From: Pseudothauera lacus
GTDB taxonomy: Bacteria > Pseudomonadota > Gammaproteobacteria > Burkholderiales > Rhodocyclaceae
Assembly: GCF_003034845.1 (NCBI RefSeq)
Contig: NZ_PZKC01000006.1
Location: 124,001 to 188,000 of the forward strand
DNA length: 64,000 bases
Reading direction: 5' to 3'
The notes beneath the pieces were generated by a model. It ran no database searches and was not told the DNA's origin. It saw only the letters and a list, made by a program, of their open reading frames with translations. Below are positions 62,143-64,000 of the stretch, in pieces; within the stretch, counting starts at the first letter, position 1; the number at the start of each line of letters is the position of its first letter. A program made the position numbers and the translations under genes.

Positions 62143-64000
62143 TCAGCCGCGGTTGAACCAGAAGGTGAGCAGCACGAATACGCCGATGATCATCGCAAAG
62201 GCGTACTGGTAGAGGTGTCCGGTCTGCAGCAGGCGGCTGGCCTGGGAGATCCAGCCCACCAGCCTGGCCGAGCCGTTGACCACCGCACCGTCGATCAGCG
62301 CCTGGTCGCCGCCCTTCCACAGGCCACGGCCCAGCAGGCGCGAACCGGCGGCGAAGAACACTTCGTTGAAGCGGTCGAAGTAGTACTTGTTCTCCAGCAG
62401 CGTATGCACGGCGCTGAAACGGCGCTGGATGGCGGCGGGGATGTCCGGACGCTTCATGTAGAAGTACCACGACAGCGCCACCCCGCCCATCGCCAGCCAG
62501 AACGGCGCAGTCTGCAGGCCATGGACGGCCATGCCCAGCGGGCTGTGGAAGCTGGCCGCGAGCTCGCTGAGGCCAACGTGGTTGTCACCGACGAAGATCA
62601 CACTCTTGAACCACTCGCCGAACAGCATCGGCTCGATGGTGAAGTAGCCGATCAGCACCGACGGGATGGCCAGCAGCACCAGCGGCACGGTGACCACCCA
62701 GGGCGATTCGTGGGGCTTCTGCCCGGGCGCGAGGCCATGGTGGTGGTCGTCCTGATGATCGTCGTCGGCGTGGGCGTCGTGGTGGTGGGCGTCATGCGCC
62801 TTGCCGAAGCGTTCCTCACCGTGGAAGACCAGGAAGTACATGCGGAAGGAGTAGAAGGCGGTGACGAAGACCCCCAGCAGCACGCAGAACAGCGCATAGC
62901 CGGCGCCGGGGATCTGCGCCGCATGGACGGCCTCGATGATCGAATCCTTGGAATAGAAACCGGAGAACAGCGGGAAGCCGATCAGCGCCAGCGAACCGAG
63001 CAGCGAGGTGATCCAGGTAATGGGCATGTACTTGCGCAGCCCGCCCATGTTGCGCATGTCCTGGTCGTGGTGCATGCCGATGATCACCGAACCGGCGCCG
63101 AGGAACAGCAGGGCCTTGAAGAAGGCGTGGGTCATCAGGTGGAACACCGCCGCCGAGTAGGCCGACACACCCAGCGCCACGGTCATGTAGCCGAGCTGGG
63201 AGAGCGTGGAATAGGCCACCACGCGCTTGATGTCGTTCTGCACGATGCCGAGGAAACCCATGAACAGCGCGGTGGTCGCACCGATCACCAGCACGAAGGA
63301 GAGCGCCGCGTCGGACAGTTCGAACAGCGGCGACATGCGCGCCACCATGAAGATGCCGGCGGTGACCATGGTGGCGGCGTGGATCAGCGCCGAGATCGGC
63401 GTCGGGCCTTCCATGGAATCGGGCAGCCAGACGTGCAGCGGCACCTGGGCGGACTTGCCCATCGCGCCGATGAACAGGCAGATGCAGATCGCCGTGATCA
63501 GCGGCCAGCCGGTGCCGGCCATCTCCAGACTGGCGAGATTGCCGGCCTCCTCGAAGACCTCCGCGTAGTCGAGGCTGCCGGTGTAGGCAACGATGAGGCC
63601 GATGCCGAGCAGGAAGCCGAAGTCGCCGACGCGGTTGACCAGGAAGGCCTTGAGGTTGGCATAGATCGCCGTCGGGCGCTTGTACCAGAAACCGATCAGC
63701 AGGTAGGACACCAGGCCCACCGCCTCCCAGCCGAAGAAGAGCTGGAGGAAGTTGTTCGACATCACCAGCATCAGCATGGAGAAGGTGAACAGCGAGATGT
63801 AGCTGAAGAAGCGCTGATAGCCGGGATCTTCCGACATGTAGCCGATGGTGTAGACGTGCACCATCAGCGACACGAAGGTCACCACCAGCATCATCATCAC
63901 GGTCAGCGAGTCGATCAGGAAGCCGATCTCGAAAGTGATGCCGCCGGCCTCCATCCACGTATAAACGGTGTCGTTGAAGGTGTTGCCGGCGAGAACATCG
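62143..64000 (-). CDS. nuoL: NADH-quinone oxidoreductase subunit L, N-terminus outside the window
   Basis: About 618 residues are present; the first 50-60 lie beyond the right edge. The frame is open to the window end (DVLAGNTFNDTVYTWMEAGG), so the Met at 63954 is internal. Markers are the TM5 region SNNFLQLFFGWEAVGLVSYLLI, KSAQVPLHVWLPDSMEGPTP and DIKRVVAYSTLSQLGYM. The C-terminal lateral helix region with GLWKGGDQALIDGAVVNG is intact. A loop near 62700-62810 is very rich in His and Asp (HHHDAHADDDHQDDHHHG). Confidence 0.96.
   Translation of the reverse strand, partial: DVLAGNTFNDTVYTWMEAGGITFEIGFLIDSLTVMMMLVVTFVSLMVHVYTIGYMSEDPGYQRFFSYISLFTFSMLMLVMSNNFLQLFFGWEAVGLVSYLLIGFWYKRPTAIYANLKAFLVNRVGDFGFLLGIGLIVAYTGSLDYAEVFEEAGNLASLEMAGTGWPLITAICICLFIGAMGKSAQVPLHVWLPDSMEGPTPISALIHAATMVTAGIFMVARMSPLFELSDAALSFVLVIGATTALFMGFLGIVQNDIKRVVAYSTLSQLGYMTVALGVSAYSAAVFHLMTHAFFKALLFLGAGSVIIGMHHDQDMRNMGGLRKYMPITWITSLLGSLALIGFPLFSGFYSKDSIIEAVHAAQIPGAGYALFCVLLGVFVTAFYSFRMYFLVFHGEERFGKAHDAHHHDAHADDDHQDDHHHGLAPGQKPHESPWVVTVPLVLLAIPSVLIGYFTIEPMLFGEWFKSVIFVGDNHVGLSELAASFHSPLGMAVHGLQTAPFWLAMGGVALSWYFYMKRPDIPAAIQRRFSAVHTLLENKYYFDRFNEVFFAAGSRLLGRGLWKGGDQALIDGAVVNGSARLVGWISQASRLLQTGHLYQYAFAMIIGVFVLLTFWFNRG

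Overview
This window is chromosomal DNA from a GC-rich Gram-negative bacterium. The best fit is a betaproteobacterium of the Rhodocyclales (Thauera/Azoarcus-like). The clues are the order nuoL-nuoM-nuoN-DUF2818-NUDIX, a HoxFUYH-type NAD-linked [NiFe] hydrogenase with its protease gene, PEP-CTERM/exosortase-related genes, a B12-dependent ribonucleotide reductase, and strongly GC-biased third codon positions. No rRNA, tRNA or CRISPR array was found. The taxonomic call is inference from gene content.

Region 1 (1-8.7 kb) is a patchwork. An Anbu (proteasome-like) operon runs off the left edge. A PRC-barrel gene follows, then a scar in which a truncated IS630-type transposase is joined to an IS1182-type fragment. 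Next is a CheB-CheR-PAS fusion whose 3' end abuts the IS630 remnant and whose 5' flank carries a complete IS5-family element with CTAG duplications. A Crp/Fnr-PAS fusion regulator closes the block.

Region 2 (9-28 kb) is housekeeping and energy metabolism: htpG, a chemoreceptor, greB, a YdcH-type gene, metY with an alpha/beta hydrolase, an EEP-family nuclease/phosphatase-like gene, an HDOD gene, the hoxFUYHW operon, divergent nrdJ, a membrane methyltransferase-like gene, acpH, and a PEP-CTERM protein.

Region 3 (28.7-49.6 kb) looks accessory. It holds a phosphoketolase gene followed after 3 bp by a 2911-residue cyclic-glucan-synthase-like gene. Then come a small PAS protein, a hydrolase-NfeD-flotillin-small membrane protein cluster, a frameshifted DUF3096 gene, REP-like repeats, an alternative oxidase with a flavin reductase, a retropepsin-like protein, a secreted PRC-barrel protein, a HiPIP with Tat and lipobox features, and a TrhA/hemolysin III protein. 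It ends at a small ISAs1-type transposase remnant. Many products act at the membrane or in redox chemistry, so a stress or redox-adaptation block is a reasonable hypothesis.

Region 4 (49.9-64 kb) carries the PEP-CTERM TPR protein PrsT, a FIST sensor gene paired with a PAS/GGDEF/EAL protein, HIT and NUDIX hydrolases, DUF2818, and the distal genes of the complex I operon (nuoN, nuoM, partial nuoL).

Together the genes suggest a respiratory, metabolically flexible organism. It could feed electrons into NAD(H) from H2 and oxidise NADH through complex I. The alternative oxidase would offer a non-pumping quinol outlet, and c-di-GMP and chemosensory proteins would tie behaviour to redox state.
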